NCBI GenBank assembly: GCA_021647145.1
Contig: JAKIVF010000029.1
Location: 1 to 31,572 of the forward strand
DNA: 31,572 nucleotides
Reading direction: 5' to 3'
Origin: Methylococcaceae bacterium
GTDB lineage: Bacteria > Pseudomonadota > Gammaproteobacteria > Methylococcales > Methylomonadaceae
Below the pieces are notes generated by a model. The model was not told the DNA's origin and did not search any database. It saw only the letters and a program-made list of their open reading frames with translations. Numbering within the stretch: position 1 is the stretch's first letter; each line of letters begins with the position of its first letter. Shown piece after piece: positions 14,285-23,524 of this stretch. The translations under genes and the position numbers were made by a program.

Positions 14285-15838
14285 ATGGTTACAGGGATAC
14301 AGTTTGGTCTTGAAAAAAAAACTTTCTTTTTCTTAACGTTAGTTTTTTTTATCATTACAATATTATATTGGGAGGCCTTTGTCGATTTAGTGGAGCGGTG
14401 GGAGGCACATGAAGAATACAGTCACGGCTTTATAATTCCATTTCTTACCCTTTACTTTATTTGGCAAAAAAAGAACAAGTTTCACAATACTCAATTTAAT
14501 TCATCTTGGTGGGGATTTTTTTTAGTTTTAGCTGGATTGGTTGTTTTATTTATTGGCAAGTCCAGTGTGTTGTTCATCTTGGTTGATTACTCCTTTATTA
14601 TGGTCATGACTGGACTGATTTGGAGTGTGGTAGGGGGGGCAGCGCTTAAAGTGATTCTGGTACCATTGCTAATGTTAATCTTTGCCATCCCACTGCCTTC
14701 CTATATTGACGCATTACTTTCCTCTAAATTACAACTATTGTCCTCTCAGCTGGGTGTCGAGTTTATCATCTGGTGTGACATTCCGGTTTACTTAGAAGGT
14801 AATGTTATTGACCTGGGTGATTTTAAATTACAAGTGGTAGAGGCATGTAATGGGTTACGTTATCTTTATCCATTAATGAGTATTGGGTTTATTTGTGCTT
14901 ATATGTTTAATACCGCAATGTGGAAGAAGGTTTTAGTGTTTTTATCCAGTATTCCTATAACCATTATTATGAATAGTTTCAGGATAGGGGTTGTTGGATA
15001 CTTGGTTAATCGATGGGGTATTGAAGCGGCAGAAGGTTTTATGCACGACTTTGAAGGCTGGGTGGTGTTTATGGCAAGCCTTGCTTTATTAATGATTGAA
15101 ATGCTACTTTTAGCAAAATTGAGTCGTAATTCACATTCCTTAGTTGAAATATTTGGGATTATAGATGATGCACCTAGAGTAGGGGCTAGCCAATCAATAT
15201 TATCAAAAAACCAATTGGGATCACCTTTTTATATCTCTTTAGTTTTAATGATAGCAGTAGTGATCTTAGTATTTTTTATAGGTAATAGAAAAGAAGTTAT
15301 TCTTGATCGTCAACCCTTTAGTCATTTTCCTTTGAAAATAGGTGCTTGGAAGGGGAAAAAACAGACGTTGGATAAAGATGCTTTAGAGGTTTTAAAACTT
15401 TCTGATTATTTATTGACAAATTATCGGGATGAAAGTGGTAAGAGTGTTGTTTTTTATATAGCTTATTATGACTCACAAAGAAAAAATGTGGTGCCACATT
15501 CGCCTAAGCTTTGTATCCCCGGTGGTGGATGGGAAATTTCTGAGATTTCTAGAGAAAATATTGAAGGGCAGCCTTTTAATCGTATGATAATTAAAAAAAG
15601 ATTAGACGAAAGTTTGGTTTATTATTGGTATCAACAGCGTGGACAAATAGTTGCAAATGAATATGCAATGAAATGGTCTTTATTTAAAGATGCGTTATTG
15701 TTAAATCGAACTGATGGAGCTTTGGTTCGAATTAGTACTGAAGTATATCCTGATGAAAATATAAAAAATGCAGAAGAACGAATGAACAATTTTTTGTTAA
15801 TGAGCAAACCATTATTGAGTCAATATATTCCTGACTGA
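14285..15838 (+). CDS. xrtD: Exosortase D (VPLPA-CTERM-specific), fused to an EpsI domain
   Basis: A 517-residue membrane protease/transpeptidase. The N-terminal half (1-290) has about eight membrane helices and the three exosortase catalytic residues in order: Cys188 (VEACNGLRYLYPL), Arg233 (MNSFRIGVVGYL) and His254 (EGFMHDFEGWVVF). After another membrane helix (about 315-333) an EpsI/DUF3485 domain follows, with HFPLKIGAWKG, then HSPKLCIPGGGWEI and YWYQQRGQIVANEY. The fusion and the TPLPA substrate next door point to XrtD and not XrtA. It is predicted to cut C-terminal sorting helices and attach the protein to a surface polymer. The gene lies after a terminator, so it needs its own promoter. 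Confidence 0.9.
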   Translation: MVTGIQFGLEKKTFFFLTLVFFIITILYWEAFVDLVERWEAHEEYSHGFIIPFLTLYFIWQKKNKFHNTQFNSSWWGFFLVLAGLVVLFIGKSSVLFILVDYSFIMVMTGLIWSVVGGAALKVILVPLLMLIFAIPLPSYIDALLSSKLQLLSSQLGVEFIIWCDIPVYLEGNVIDLGDFKLQVVEACNGLRYLYPLMSIGFICAYMFNTAMWKKVLVFLSSIPITIIMNSFRIGVVGYLVNRWGIEAAEGFMHDFEGWVVFMASLALLMIEMLLLAKLSRNSHSLVEIFGIIDDAPRVGASQSILSKNQLGSPFYISLVLMIAVVILVFFIGNRKEVILDRQPFSHFPLKIGAWKGKKQTLDKDALEVLKLSDYLLTNYRDESGKSVVFYIAYYDSQRKNVVPHSPKLCIPGGGWEISEISRENIEGQPFNRMIIKKRLDESLVYYWYQQRGQIVANEYAMKWSLFKDALLLNRTDGALVRISTEVYPDENIKNAEERMNNFLLMSKPLLSQYIPD

Positions 15839-15893
15839 TATTTTATGTAATAATAGTTCTAATTGATTTAGTTAGATAAATGCTTTTAATTTT

Positions 15894-18317
15894 ATGGATT
15901 TATTTATGATGAAAAGAGTTTTTTTAATCAACAAACTGACAGTTTTAGTCTTAGGAATAAGTGTGCTTTATGGTTGTCAAGATGCTACTCAGCGAGCGGT
16001 TGAGAGGGAAAAGTTTGGTATTGAGCTCTTTGAAAAAGGAGAATATGGTAAAGCAAAGCTAGAACTGGCCAGTGCACTTAAAGGTGATGGTACGCTTGGA
16101 AAGACCTATTATTATTTGGCATTGTTAAATGAAAAAGAAGCTAATTTCAAAGGAATGAGGGAAAACTTATTACATGCTGTTAAGTTTAATCCAAAAAATG
16201 TTGATGCTAGAGTAAAACTTGGAAAAATACATTTGTTATTTAATGACTTAGACAAAGCTTTATTAGAAGCTAACGAAGTTTTAAGTTTTTCAACAGATAA
16301 TTTAGATGCTTTAACTTTAAAGGCAGCTATCTTTATAAAACAGAAAAAACAGAGTGAGGCTCTAGTTTTAGTTGATGATATTTTACAAAAAAAACCGGAT
16401 CAAGCGGAAGCAATTTCTTTAAAAACATTGATTTACATGAAAAATGAGCAGTTTGATGATGCGCTCAATTTTGTAAGTCCAGTGATTGAATCAGGGGTTA
16501 AAGATATTTCTCTTCATCTGTTAAAAATTCAATTGGATGCTCGAAAAGCAAACATTGAAGAAGTGATTAAAGATTATGAAAGGCTATCTAAGTTACACCC
16601 TGAGAAAGTCGAATTTAAAATTGCATTAGCAAAAATTTATTCTCAGGCGGATAGAAAGCAAAAGGCTGAAAATCTACTAAGAGAAATAATTAAATCGGAT
16701 CCTGATGGAATAAAACCTAAATTGGTGTTGTTAGACTTTTTAAATAGTACGAGTAAAAATAGAGTTATTGAGCAAGTTGAAAAATACACTAATGAGGGTT
16801 TAGATAAGCCTGAAAGTTTATTTCAAATTAGTCAGTGGCTTTTGAAGATGAGATATTTTCTAGATGCTGAATCTTTGTTGAGTAAGATTAGTACGTTAGA
16901 AATTGATGCCGAATTACAGCAACAGGTAAAACTCCAGTTAGCTCAGATTGCTTTTGGTAAGAATGATCTAAAAAAATCTAAAGAAATCGTAGAAGAAATA
17001 TTATCAATTAATTCGGAAAATTTGCAGGCTAATATTTTAAAAACAAAGCTATATCTAGCTCAGGAACAATATGATAAGGCCGAAGCTATTTTAAAAACAA
17101 TTCTTTGGACTGATCCAAATTCAGATGCGGCATTAACCCTAATGGCTCAGATTGAAATAATTAAAGGAAACCTTGATAAAGCTGATAATAAATTTCGTGA
17201 AGCTCTTGAGGTGAATCCTGCCAATAGAGAGGCTTTAGTTGCTGTTGTAGGCCGAGCTTTAAAAAACAAAGATACAAGTTATGCGACAGAACTATTAGAA
17301 AACGCAATAAAAATACAGCCAAATAGCTTAGATTTACTAAAGCAGGCAACTGAGATCAATATAATAGCTGGGGATTGGCCTGGTGTAGACAAAAAAATTG
17401 TAGCCATAGAAAAACACCCTGAAGGGAGATTACTTGCTAAATTTTTAGCATCAAGGAGTAAGCAAGAGCAAGGAAAGTTTCCTGAAGCTATTGCTGGTTT
17501 TAAAGAGATACTACAATTTTCACCGGATTACCCTGATGCACTGCGGCAAATGGCAACTTGCTATGAAATGTTGAGCCAGCGAAAAGAAATGATTAATTAT
17601 ATGACGTCATTTATGGAGGCTAATCCAAGGCATATAACGGCACATTTAATTATGGGGCAATTATTTTTACTAAATAAAAATTATACTCAAGCTATTTCAA
17701 TCTATGAAAAAGCACTTGAAATAGACAAAAAACTTCCTCAAATTCATGTGGCACTGGCGAGGGCTTACAATGAACTAAAAGAATATAAGAAGGCTATTTC
17801 TCTTTATAAGAAAGGATTAGAAGAAAATCCGAATAATATAAGGTTGTCTATATATTTAGCATCTTCATATGAAAAAAACCACCAATATCAAAAAGCGATT
17901 GCCCTTTATGAATCTTTATTAGCAATAGACCCCGGTTTAGAAATTGCGACTAATAATTACATCGCACTGCTTGTTGATGTTTTTGGTGATGAAAAAAATA
18001 TTGAAAAAGCTAGGAAGCTGGCTGTAAAGTTTAAAAATTCAGAAAATCCATTTTATCTGGATAGCTATGCCTGGATTGAGCTTAAATCTGGAAATGTAGA
18101 CGTTGCATTACCTTTACTTGAAAAAGTTAATACTATGGCTAATCAAGTTGCTGTGTTTAAATATCATCTAGGCGTGGCATATTATGAGCAAGGGAACAAT
18201 GCAAAGGCTTTATCTTATCTAAGGCAAGCTATAGATTTAGGGAAGAAAAATGGTGGTTTTGATGAAAACAAATTAGCGGAACAGCTTTTAGAGAAACTAT
18301 CAATTAAGAAAAAATAA
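15894..18317 (+). CDS. prsT: PEP-CTERM-system TPR-repeat lipoprotein PrsT
   Basis: An 807-residue lipoprotein built almost wholly of tetratricopeptide repeats. A lipobox LYGC (Cys28) follows a hydrophobic signal; the in-frame ATGs at 15906 and 15909 give a more usual signal-peptide length than 15894 and either could be the real start. TPR units are seen throughout, for example FEKGEYGKAKLELASALK, DPNSDAALTLMAQIEIIKGN and QAISIYEKALEIDKKLPQIH. It matches the PrsT family (TIGR02917), which always accompanies exosortase and EPS loci and is thought to assist surface export or sorting; its exact role is unknown. It is tightly placed between xrtD and the export lipoprotein. Confidence 0.88.
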   Translation: MDLFMMKRVFLINKLTVLVLGISVLYGCQDATQRAVEREKFGIELFEKGEYGKAKLELASALKGDGTLGKTYYYLALLNEKEANFKGMRENLLHAVKFNPKNVDARVKLGKIHLLFNDLDKALLEANEVLSFSTDNLDALTLKAAIFIKQKKQSEALVLVDDILQKKPDQAEAISLKTLIYMKNEQFDDALNFVSPVIESGVKDISLHLLKIQLDARKANIEEVIKDYERLSKLHPEKVEFKIALAKIYSQADRKQKAENLLREIIKSDPDGIKPKLVLLDFLNSTSKNRVIEQVEKYTNEGLDKPESLFQISQWLLKMRYFLDAESLLSKISTLEIDAELQQQVKLQLAQIAFGKNDLKKSKEIVEEILSINSENLQANILKTKLYLAQEQYDKAEAILKTILWTDPNSDAALTLMAQIEIIKGNLDKADNKFREALEVNPANREALVAVVGRALKNKDTSYATELLENAIKIQPNSLDLLKQATEINIIAGDWPGVDKKIVAIEKHPEGRLLAKFLASRSKQEQGKFPEAIAGFKEILQFSPDYPDALRQMATCYEMLSQRKEMINYMTSFMEANPRHITAHLIMGQLFLLNKNYTQAISIYEKALEIDKKLPQIHVALARAYNELKEYKKAISLYKKGLEENPNNIRLSIYLASSYEKNHQYQKAIALYESLLAIDPGLEIATNNYIALLVDVFGDEKNIEKARKLAVKFKNSENPFYLDSYAWIELKSGNVDVALPLLEKVNTMANQVAVFKYHLGVAYYEQGNNAKALSYLRQAIDLGKKNGGFDENKLAEQLLEKLSIKKK

Positions 18318-18366
18318 TGGCATTATTGCCTTAAAACATATAATTTTACATAATGAGGTAATAAGT

Positions 18367-19014
18367 GTGATGTACTTTAAAAAACCAACTCTATTTTTGA
18401 TTTGCATGTCAGTTTTAATTTCTGCCTGCTCTTATCCATCTTTAGATGATGAGTCGAAACATAATTTTTCGGATTATTCATATCAAATTGGTCCAGGAGA
18501 TATGGTTAATATATTTGTTTGGGATAATCCTGATATTTCAACGACAGTTCCAGTAAGGCCAGATGGAAAAATTACTATTCCTTTAGCTGAAGATATACTT
18601 GTTAGTGGGAAAACGCCTTATCAAGTAGCCAGAGAACTGGAAGTCATTTATAAATCGTTTATACGTAACCCTCAAGTTGTAGTTATGATGCAACCAGATT
18701 TTCAAGGCGTTGATGCCCAACAAATAAGAATTATTGGGCAGATAGGAAGTGAAGGTAGTAATCAGGAATCAACTCGATACCGTGGGATGACAATACCTTA
18801 CGAAAGAGGAATGACATTACTTGATGTTATTATTAGAATTGGAAGTATTGGGGAGTTTGCTGATGGAAATAGAGCAAGTATTATAAGGAAAGTTAATGGG
18901 GTTCAAACGAAGTATGGTGTGAATATTGATGACTTGATAGATGATGGAGATATGACAGAGAATGTTGTTATGTTACCTGGGGATATATTAGTAGTGCCTG
19001 AATCGTTTTTTTAG
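18367..19014 (+). CDS. epsE: Exopolysaccharide export outer-membrane lipoprotein (Wza/EpsE type)
   Basis: A 215-residue lipoprotein of the polysaccharide biosynthesis/export family, forming the periplasmic and outer-membrane channel for exopolysaccharide. The signal ends at LISAC (Cys21, or 20 if the ATG at 18370 is used). YQIGPGDMVNIFVWDNPDIS opens the poly-export domain, with VPVRPDGKITIPLAEDI next. A SLBB-type part follows (YERGMTLLDVIIRIGSIGEF), ending NVVMLPGDILVVPESFF. This short form matches the EpsE proteins of exosortase loci (TIGR03027). GTG at 18367 is 7 bases after GAGGT and ATG at 18370 is 10 bases after it; either may be used. Confidence 0.9.
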   Translation: MMYFKKPTLFLICMSVLISACSYPSLDDESKHNFSDYSYQIGPGDMVNIFVWDNPDISTTVPVRPDGKITIPLAEDILVSGKTPYQVARELEVIYKSFIRNPQVVVMMQPDFQGVDAQQIRIIGQIGSEGSNQESTRYRGMTIPYERGMTLLDVIIRIGSIGEFADGNRASIIRKVNGVQTKYGVNIDDLIDDGDMTENVVMLPGDILVVPESFF

Positions 19015-19043
19015 TTTGTATAGTTAAAGTATTCTATTAATTG

Positions 19044-19160
19044 GTGAATGAGTTCTTAAGTCCAAAATATACAGTTTCCGCTTTGGTTTTTTTGCAATTC
19101 ACGTGTGGATTTTCATTGATCCTAAGTGTTTTATTCTGTTCTTAGCGTTTTCTCATTCAC
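19044..19160. repeat. Degenerate intergenic repeat, copy B, with terminal inverted repeats
   Basis: The 294-base interval between epsE and the chain-length gene holds a 117-bp element bounded by GTGAATGAG (19044-19052) and its exact inverse CTCATTCAC (19152-19160). Its blocks match those of 7170-7327 in order. No reading frame is present. It interrupts an otherwise compact locus and probably inserted there. Confidence 0.55.
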
Positions 19161-19308
19161 AATTAATACGTACAAGTATTATGTTAAAAAAATTATTTAG
19201 AGGCTTTGTCGATAAGTTATTAATAAAATGTACCAAACATAATTTACGGTGATTTCAATCTATTTATTTAGAATTTAACCAAGTTTATATTTTAATAAAA
19301 ATTAAAGT

Positions 19309-20856
19309 ATGCAAGAGCAGCTAACAGAAATTTTAATTCAAGTAAAGGGAACGCTTAAACATAAATGGGTTGCAATTAGTGTGGCTTGGCTACTCTGTCT
19401 ATTAGGATGGGGTATTGTTATGTTTTTACCTAATACATACACTTCGGAGGCAAAAGTTCATATAGACTCTAAAACTATGCTTGAACCTTTATTAGAAGGT
19501 ATTTCCGTTAAACAGGATTCGGCTATGTTAGTTCGTGTAATGAAGCAGCTGATGTTTACTACGCCAAATCTGGATAAGATTATAGAACTATCTAATTTAG
19601 ATTTATTAGTTAAAAATGATGCTGAGCGGTTAGAATTATATGATGATATGAAAAAAGAAATTAAGATCACTGGTGGTAAAAAAGATGGTTTATTTACTAT
19701 TACCTATGATTCTAATGAACCTAATATGGCAAAAAATGTTGTAACCTCAGTTTTAACTGTTTTCTCCGAGCAAACTCAGTTATCTACGATGGAAGATGTA
19801 AATAGTAGTCAGCGTTTTATTGAGCAGCAAATAAGAGAATATGAGGTTCGTTTACGAAGTGCTGAAAAAACGCGAGAGGCATTTAAACGGTCAAATTTTG
19901 GTTTGCTTCCTAAAGAAGGCGAAGGTAACGGACAAATAGGAAGGTTAAATAATGCTTACCAACAGTTAGATAATGCAAAATTAGAGTTAAGTCAGGCTAT
20001 ATCTAAAAGAGATGTTCTAATAAATCAAGTTCAAGATGTTATAAATTCAAACGCAACATGGGTTGATGCAAATTCAGCTCTCATTCTGTCTCCGGAAGAA
20101 GAAAAGATCAAGAAACTACGGCAGAAGAAAATGAATTTGTTATTAAAATATACTGAAAGCCACCCTGCAGTCAGTGCAATTGACCTTAGACTTGAAGAAG
20201 TAATTAAACGAAAAGAACGGAAGATAAATAAAAGTGGGGGCAAAGGCAGTACATTAAATGCAGGAGCAATGGCAAATCCATATGTTCAAAAATTGAAAAC
20301 TTCATTAGCTGAAGCAAAGGCTGAAGTTGCATCCATTAAAGCACGTGTTATTGTTTTTAAGAAACGTATAGAGAAACACAAAGAACAATTGGATTCAAGG
20401 TTGACAGTTGAAACTGAAATGCAGAATTTAAACCGAGATTACGAAACCATAAGGGACAATTATCAGAAACTTGTACAACGTAGAGAGCAAGCAAGAATGG
20501 CTGAACAAGTCGATACTGAGACGGTATCAATAAAGTTTAAGATAGTAGATCCTCCTACTAAACCATTATCGCCTTCTGGGCCTAAACGATTGTTATTATT
20601 GTCTGGAGTTTTGCTCGCTAGTCTCGCTGCGGGTTTTGGGTTGGCATTTTTGTTTTATTTTATGAAACCTACTTTTATAACTACTGGACAAGTCAGAAAA
20701 GAATTAGGATTACCTGTGCTTGGTAGTATTTCAATGGTTTCTACAAATGGGAATAATAAAAAAGAGACTTATATGTATATGTTATTATTTATAAGTCTTG
20801 TTTGTGTCTATATTGGGTTAATGATTTATGAATATTTAAAGTTGCATAGTAGTTAA
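19309..20856 (+). CDS. epsF: Exopolysaccharide chain-length determinant (EpsF, Wzz/PCP type)
   Basis: A 515-residue polysaccharide co-polymerase that sets polymer length. The first membrane helix is about 21-40 (VAISVAWLLCLLGWGIVMF). A long periplasmic part is rich in coiled coil (about 170-420), and the second helix with its P/G-rich entry is near KPLSPSGPKRLLLL (about 428-455). There is an unusual third hydrophobic helix at the C-terminus (about 485-507). The kinase domain found in Wzc is absent and is encoded by the separate next gene. The organisation matches the chain-length proteins of exosortase loci (TIGR03007). No good ribosome site precedes the ATG. Confidence 0.88.
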   Translation: MQEQLTEILIQVKGTLKHKWVAISVAWLLCLLGWGIVMFLPNTYTSEAKVHIDSKTMLEPLLEGISVKQDSAMLVRVMKQLMFTTPNLDKIIELSNLDLLVKNDAERLELYDDMKKEIKITGGKKDGLFTITYDSNEPNMAKNVVTSVLTVFSEQTQLSTMEDVNSSQRFIEQQIREYEVRLRSAEKTREAFKRSNFGLLPKEGEGNGQIGRLNNAYQQLDNAKLELSQAISKRDVLINQVQDVINSNATWVDANSALILSPEEEKIKKLRQKKMNLLLKYTESHPAVSAIDLRLEEVIKRKERKINKSGGKGSTLNAGAMANPYVQKLKTSLAEAKAEVASIKARVIVFKKRIEKHKEQLDSRLTVETEMQNLNRDYETIRDNYQKLVQRREQARMAEQVDTETVSIKFKIVDPPTKPLSPSGPKRLLLLSGVLLASLAAGFGLAFLFYFMKPTFITTGQVRKELGLPVLGSISMVSTNGNNKKETYMYMLLFISLVCVYIGLMIYEYLKLHSS

Positions 20857-20880
20857 GGCAATAGGAAGCAAATAACCTAC

Positions 20881-20988
20881 TCATTTTACTTGCTTTTATT
20901 TATCTTTGGTTTTGTTACTCCAGTTGTATAGCACATGCTATGTATCTTACGTAACAAAACCAAAGATAAATAAAAGCAAGTAAAATGA
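20881..20988. repeat. Perfect 38-bp inverted repeat with 32-base loop
   Basis: The left arm 20881-20918 (begins TCATTTTACTTGC, ends GGTTTTGTTAC) and the right arm 20951-20988 are exact reverse complements. Outside them AATAACC (20871-20877) pairs with GGTTATT after a 3-base internal loop, and the loop holds a small ATAGCA/TGCTAT hairpin. It lies in the 203-base interval between the chain-length and kinase genes, with no coding frame. As RNA it would form a very long duplex. It may be a palindromic insertion element or a transcript-processing site. Confidence 0.9.
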
Positions 20989-21059
20989 TTGGGTTATTAT
21001 TTTCAATTGCTTAACCCAATTAATGTGATATAAATGAATTTCTATAGAGAGTCTATATA

Positions 21060-21974
21060 ATGAGCATTATTGATAAAATTGTAGAGAAAGCCGACAAAAA
21101 GGACAAAGGGAAAGCTCTTCAAAAGAAGGAAAAAGTTGATTCTCTGGTAGTAGGAAGAATGACTGAGTCAAATTTTCCAAGCCATTCTGAAAAGTTATCC
21201 CTAAAGACTACGACTGATAAAATTGAAACTAAAATAAAATCAAAGAAAATATTTTCTCTTGATCGAAAAAAAATGGTCAAAGCTGGTTTTTTATGTGATG
21301 AAAATACGGATAATCAAACGCCTGAAGAGTATAGAGTTATAAAAAGGCCTTTAGTGAATAATGCAATGGAGGTGCAAGAAAACGGAATAAATCGTAAAAA
21401 CTTGATTTTAATTACCAGTAGTCAACCAGGAGAAGGCAAAACCTTTACTGCAATCAACTTGGCATTAAGTATTGCAAGTGAAAGAGATAAACAAGTTTTA
21501 TTAGTTGATGCAGATGTAGCAAAACCATCAATAAATAAAGTATTAGGGATTAACGAAAATGAATCAGGGCTAACAGATTATTTGAATGGGGATGAAGACG
21601 ATATTTCCATGATTATGATTAAAACAGATATTCCTGGTTTAACCATAATACCAGCAGGAAAAAAGCATATTTATTCAACTGAGCTGTTGGCTAGCAAAAG
21701 AATGGCATTGCTAGCGGATGAATTACATTCTCGATATGCAGATCGTATAGTTATTTTTGATTCACCACCATTGTTAGCAGCTACTCAAGCTGAGGTTATA
21801 GCAGGACATGTAGGACAAGTTGTTTTAGTCATTGAAGCAGAAAATACTTCTCAGGGTATGGTTTTAGAATCAATTGAAAAATTAGAAGTTTGCGATGTGG
21901 TTGTGGCTTTGTTAAATAAAGTCACAAGAAGTTTTGATTTGAATAAATACGGATATGGTCAGTATGGTCAGTAA
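21060..21974 (+). CDS. epsG: XrtA/exosortase-locus tyrosine autokinase (EpsG type)
   Basis: A 304-residue cytoplasmic BY-kinase that controls the co-polymerase by reversible autophosphorylation. Walker A is TSSQPGEGKTFTAINLA (about 119-135), Walker A' is VLLVDADVAKP (146-156) and Walker B is VIFDSPPLL (231-239). The C-terminus YGYGQYGQ gives a three-tyrosine cluster (297, 299, 302) as phosphoacceptors. The first 85 residues are lysine-rich and low in complexity. It corresponds to the separate kinase of exosortase loci (TIGR03018). The last 20 bases overlap the next gene. Confidence 0.9.
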   Translation: MSIIDKIVEKADKKDKGKALQKKEKVDSLVVGRMTESNFPSHSEKLSLKTTTDKIETKIKSKKIFSLDRKKMVKAGFLCDENTDNQTPEEYRVIKRPLVNNAMEVQENGINRKNLILITSSQPGEGKTFTAINLALSIASERDKQVLLVDADVAKPSINKVLGINENESGLTDYLNGDEDDISMIMIKTDIPGLTIIPAGKKHIYSTELLASKRMALLADELHSRYADRIVIFDSPPLLAATQAEVIAGHVGQVVLVIEAENTSQGMVLESIEKLEVCDVVVALLNKVTRSFDLNKYGYGQYGQ

Positions 21975-23520
21975 AATTAAAGTGAGGAAATGGATTTTAT
22001 GTAGAATTAATGTAGTTATATCAATACTTATTACAATAAATTTATTTCTCTCGGTTTCCTATGCATCTGACTGGAGGTTTACACCTAGTTTTTCTGCCTC
22101 AGAAGTATACTCAGATAATATTAATTTAGGTGTTTCCGGAAAAGAAAAAGGAGCATTTGTAACAGAATTGACACCTGGAATTTCAATAAGAAATAAAAGT
22201 GCAAGGAATAGTTTGAATTTAGATTATAGAGTGCAAAACCTGCTAAATTCAGGGGGTAACAGTAATTTTAATAGCTTTCATCAATTACAATTTGACTCAA
22301 ATTCCGAGATTATTAGAAATTCTATTTTTCTGGATCTGAATAGTAGTATAGGTCAACAGAATATAAATAATAGGATAAGTGCAAATGATAACTTTTCTGG
22401 GAAAAATAATAGAACTAATGTGATTAACTATAGTGTTTCTCCATATTGGACGCCACATTTTAATGGGTATGCTAATGGTGAGGCCAGGTTCAAATATAGT
22501 CAATTGCTTTTAGATAATAATCTTGCCTCAGACTCTAAAAACTTAGACTATTCTATTAGGCTTAATAGTGGGCGACGGTTTACCTGGTTTACCTGGTTTA
22601 TTGATCATAATAGATCAGATCAAAATAGATCAAGTGGGGAGGATGTGGTTTTTCAGAACACCTTGGGAGAAATGAGATGGCATATTAACCGTTATTTTAA
22701 TGTTTTTGCTCAGGCAGGGTATGTTGATAACCAATTTGAACAAACAACTGGCCGAAATGATAACGGGTTATTTTATTCTTTTGGTGGTAAATGGAAGCCT
22801 AATCATCGCATAAGTTTAGAAGGAGCTTATGGTAATAATTCATTTGTAACCCTTGATATTACGCCAATCAGACATATGCACTGGGTCACTACCTATAGAA
22901 ATAATGATAAAGGCATTAATACTGGGGATATATGGGAATCTAGTTTAGAATATATAACTAAAAGAACTATTTGGAAAGGAAGTTATTCAGAAGAAACTAC
23001 AACAATCCAATCTGTACTTTCAGGGCTACCGGGGTTTGATAATTTGGATGAATTTGGAAATCCAATATTCAACTCAGTTGTTAATGGAGTCACACTATCA
23101 GATACCACTCTCCCAACATTTAATAATGAAGTACTTTTTACAAAAAAAGGAGAAGTATCAGTTGCATATAATACAGGGAAAAGTGAAGTTTCTATTCGGG
23201 CTTTTAGTGCAAGAACAACTTTTCAGACAACTCAGAAAATAAATAATGTTATTGGAGCAGAAGGTTTTTTAGATTGGCGTTTTATGAGACGAAATACTTT
23301 GTTTATTCGTCCTGGCTGGCAACAGATTACACGAGATGACTCGAAGGATAAAAGATGGACTATTTCTGCAGGACTTATGAGAAGAATACCTATTTCAATA
23401 GGGAGAAAGAGTAAGCTAAATGCCAAAATTGAGTATCAATATGTTAATCAACAATCTAATGTTGTGATTAATGAGTTTATTGAAAACCGCATAACTGCTA
23501 ACTTATTATTAACTTATTAA
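21955..23520 (+). CDS. Exosortase-locus outer-membrane protein (TIGR03016 type)
   Basis: A 521-residue protein with a signal segment (about 16-38, ending LSVSYA) after a basic start, then repeated amphipathic beta strands with aromatic ends, as in an outer-membrane barrel. The start of the mature part, DWRFTPSFSASEVYSDNINL, and the terminal strand ending ITANLLLTY fit the PEP-CTERM-locus outer-membrane family TIGR03016 and its usual place between kinase and ATPase. It may help the polymer cross the outer membrane; the role is not proven. The start is at 21955 or 21964, both inside the kinase gene. A small 9-bp duplication near 22580 gives FTWFTWF. Confidence 0.82.
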   Translation: MVSMVSKIKVRKWILCRINVVISILITINLFLSVSYASDWRFTPSFSASEVYSDNINLGVSGKEKGAFVTELTPGISIRNKSARNSLNLDYRVQNLLNSGGNSNFNSFHQLQFDSNSEIIRNSIFLDLNSSIGQQNINNRISANDNFSGKNNRTNVINYSVSPYWTPHFNGYANGEARFKYSQLLLDNNLASDSKNLDYSIRLNSGRRFTWFTWFIDHNRSDQNRSSGEDVVFQNTLGEMRWHINRYFNVFAQAGYVDNQFEQTTGRNDNGLFYSFGGKWKPNHRISLEGAYGNNSFVTLDITPIRHMHWVTTYRNNDKGINTGDIWESSLEYITKRTIWKGSYSEETTTIQSVLSGLPGFDNLDEFGNPIFNSVVNGVTLSDTTLPTFNNEVLFTKKGEVSVAYNTGKSEVSIRAFSARTTFQTTQKINNVIGAEGFLDWRFMRRNTLFIRPGWQQITRDDSKDKRWTISAGLMRRIPISIGRKSKLNAKIEYQYVNQQSNVVINEFIENRITANLLLTY

Positions 23521-23524
23521 AATT

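Noticed and set aside
20881..20988. The long inverted repeat as a transcription terminator
   Set aside because: The stem is A+T-rich, far too long and followed by TTGGGTTATT and not a T-run; genes on both sides belong to the same pathway.
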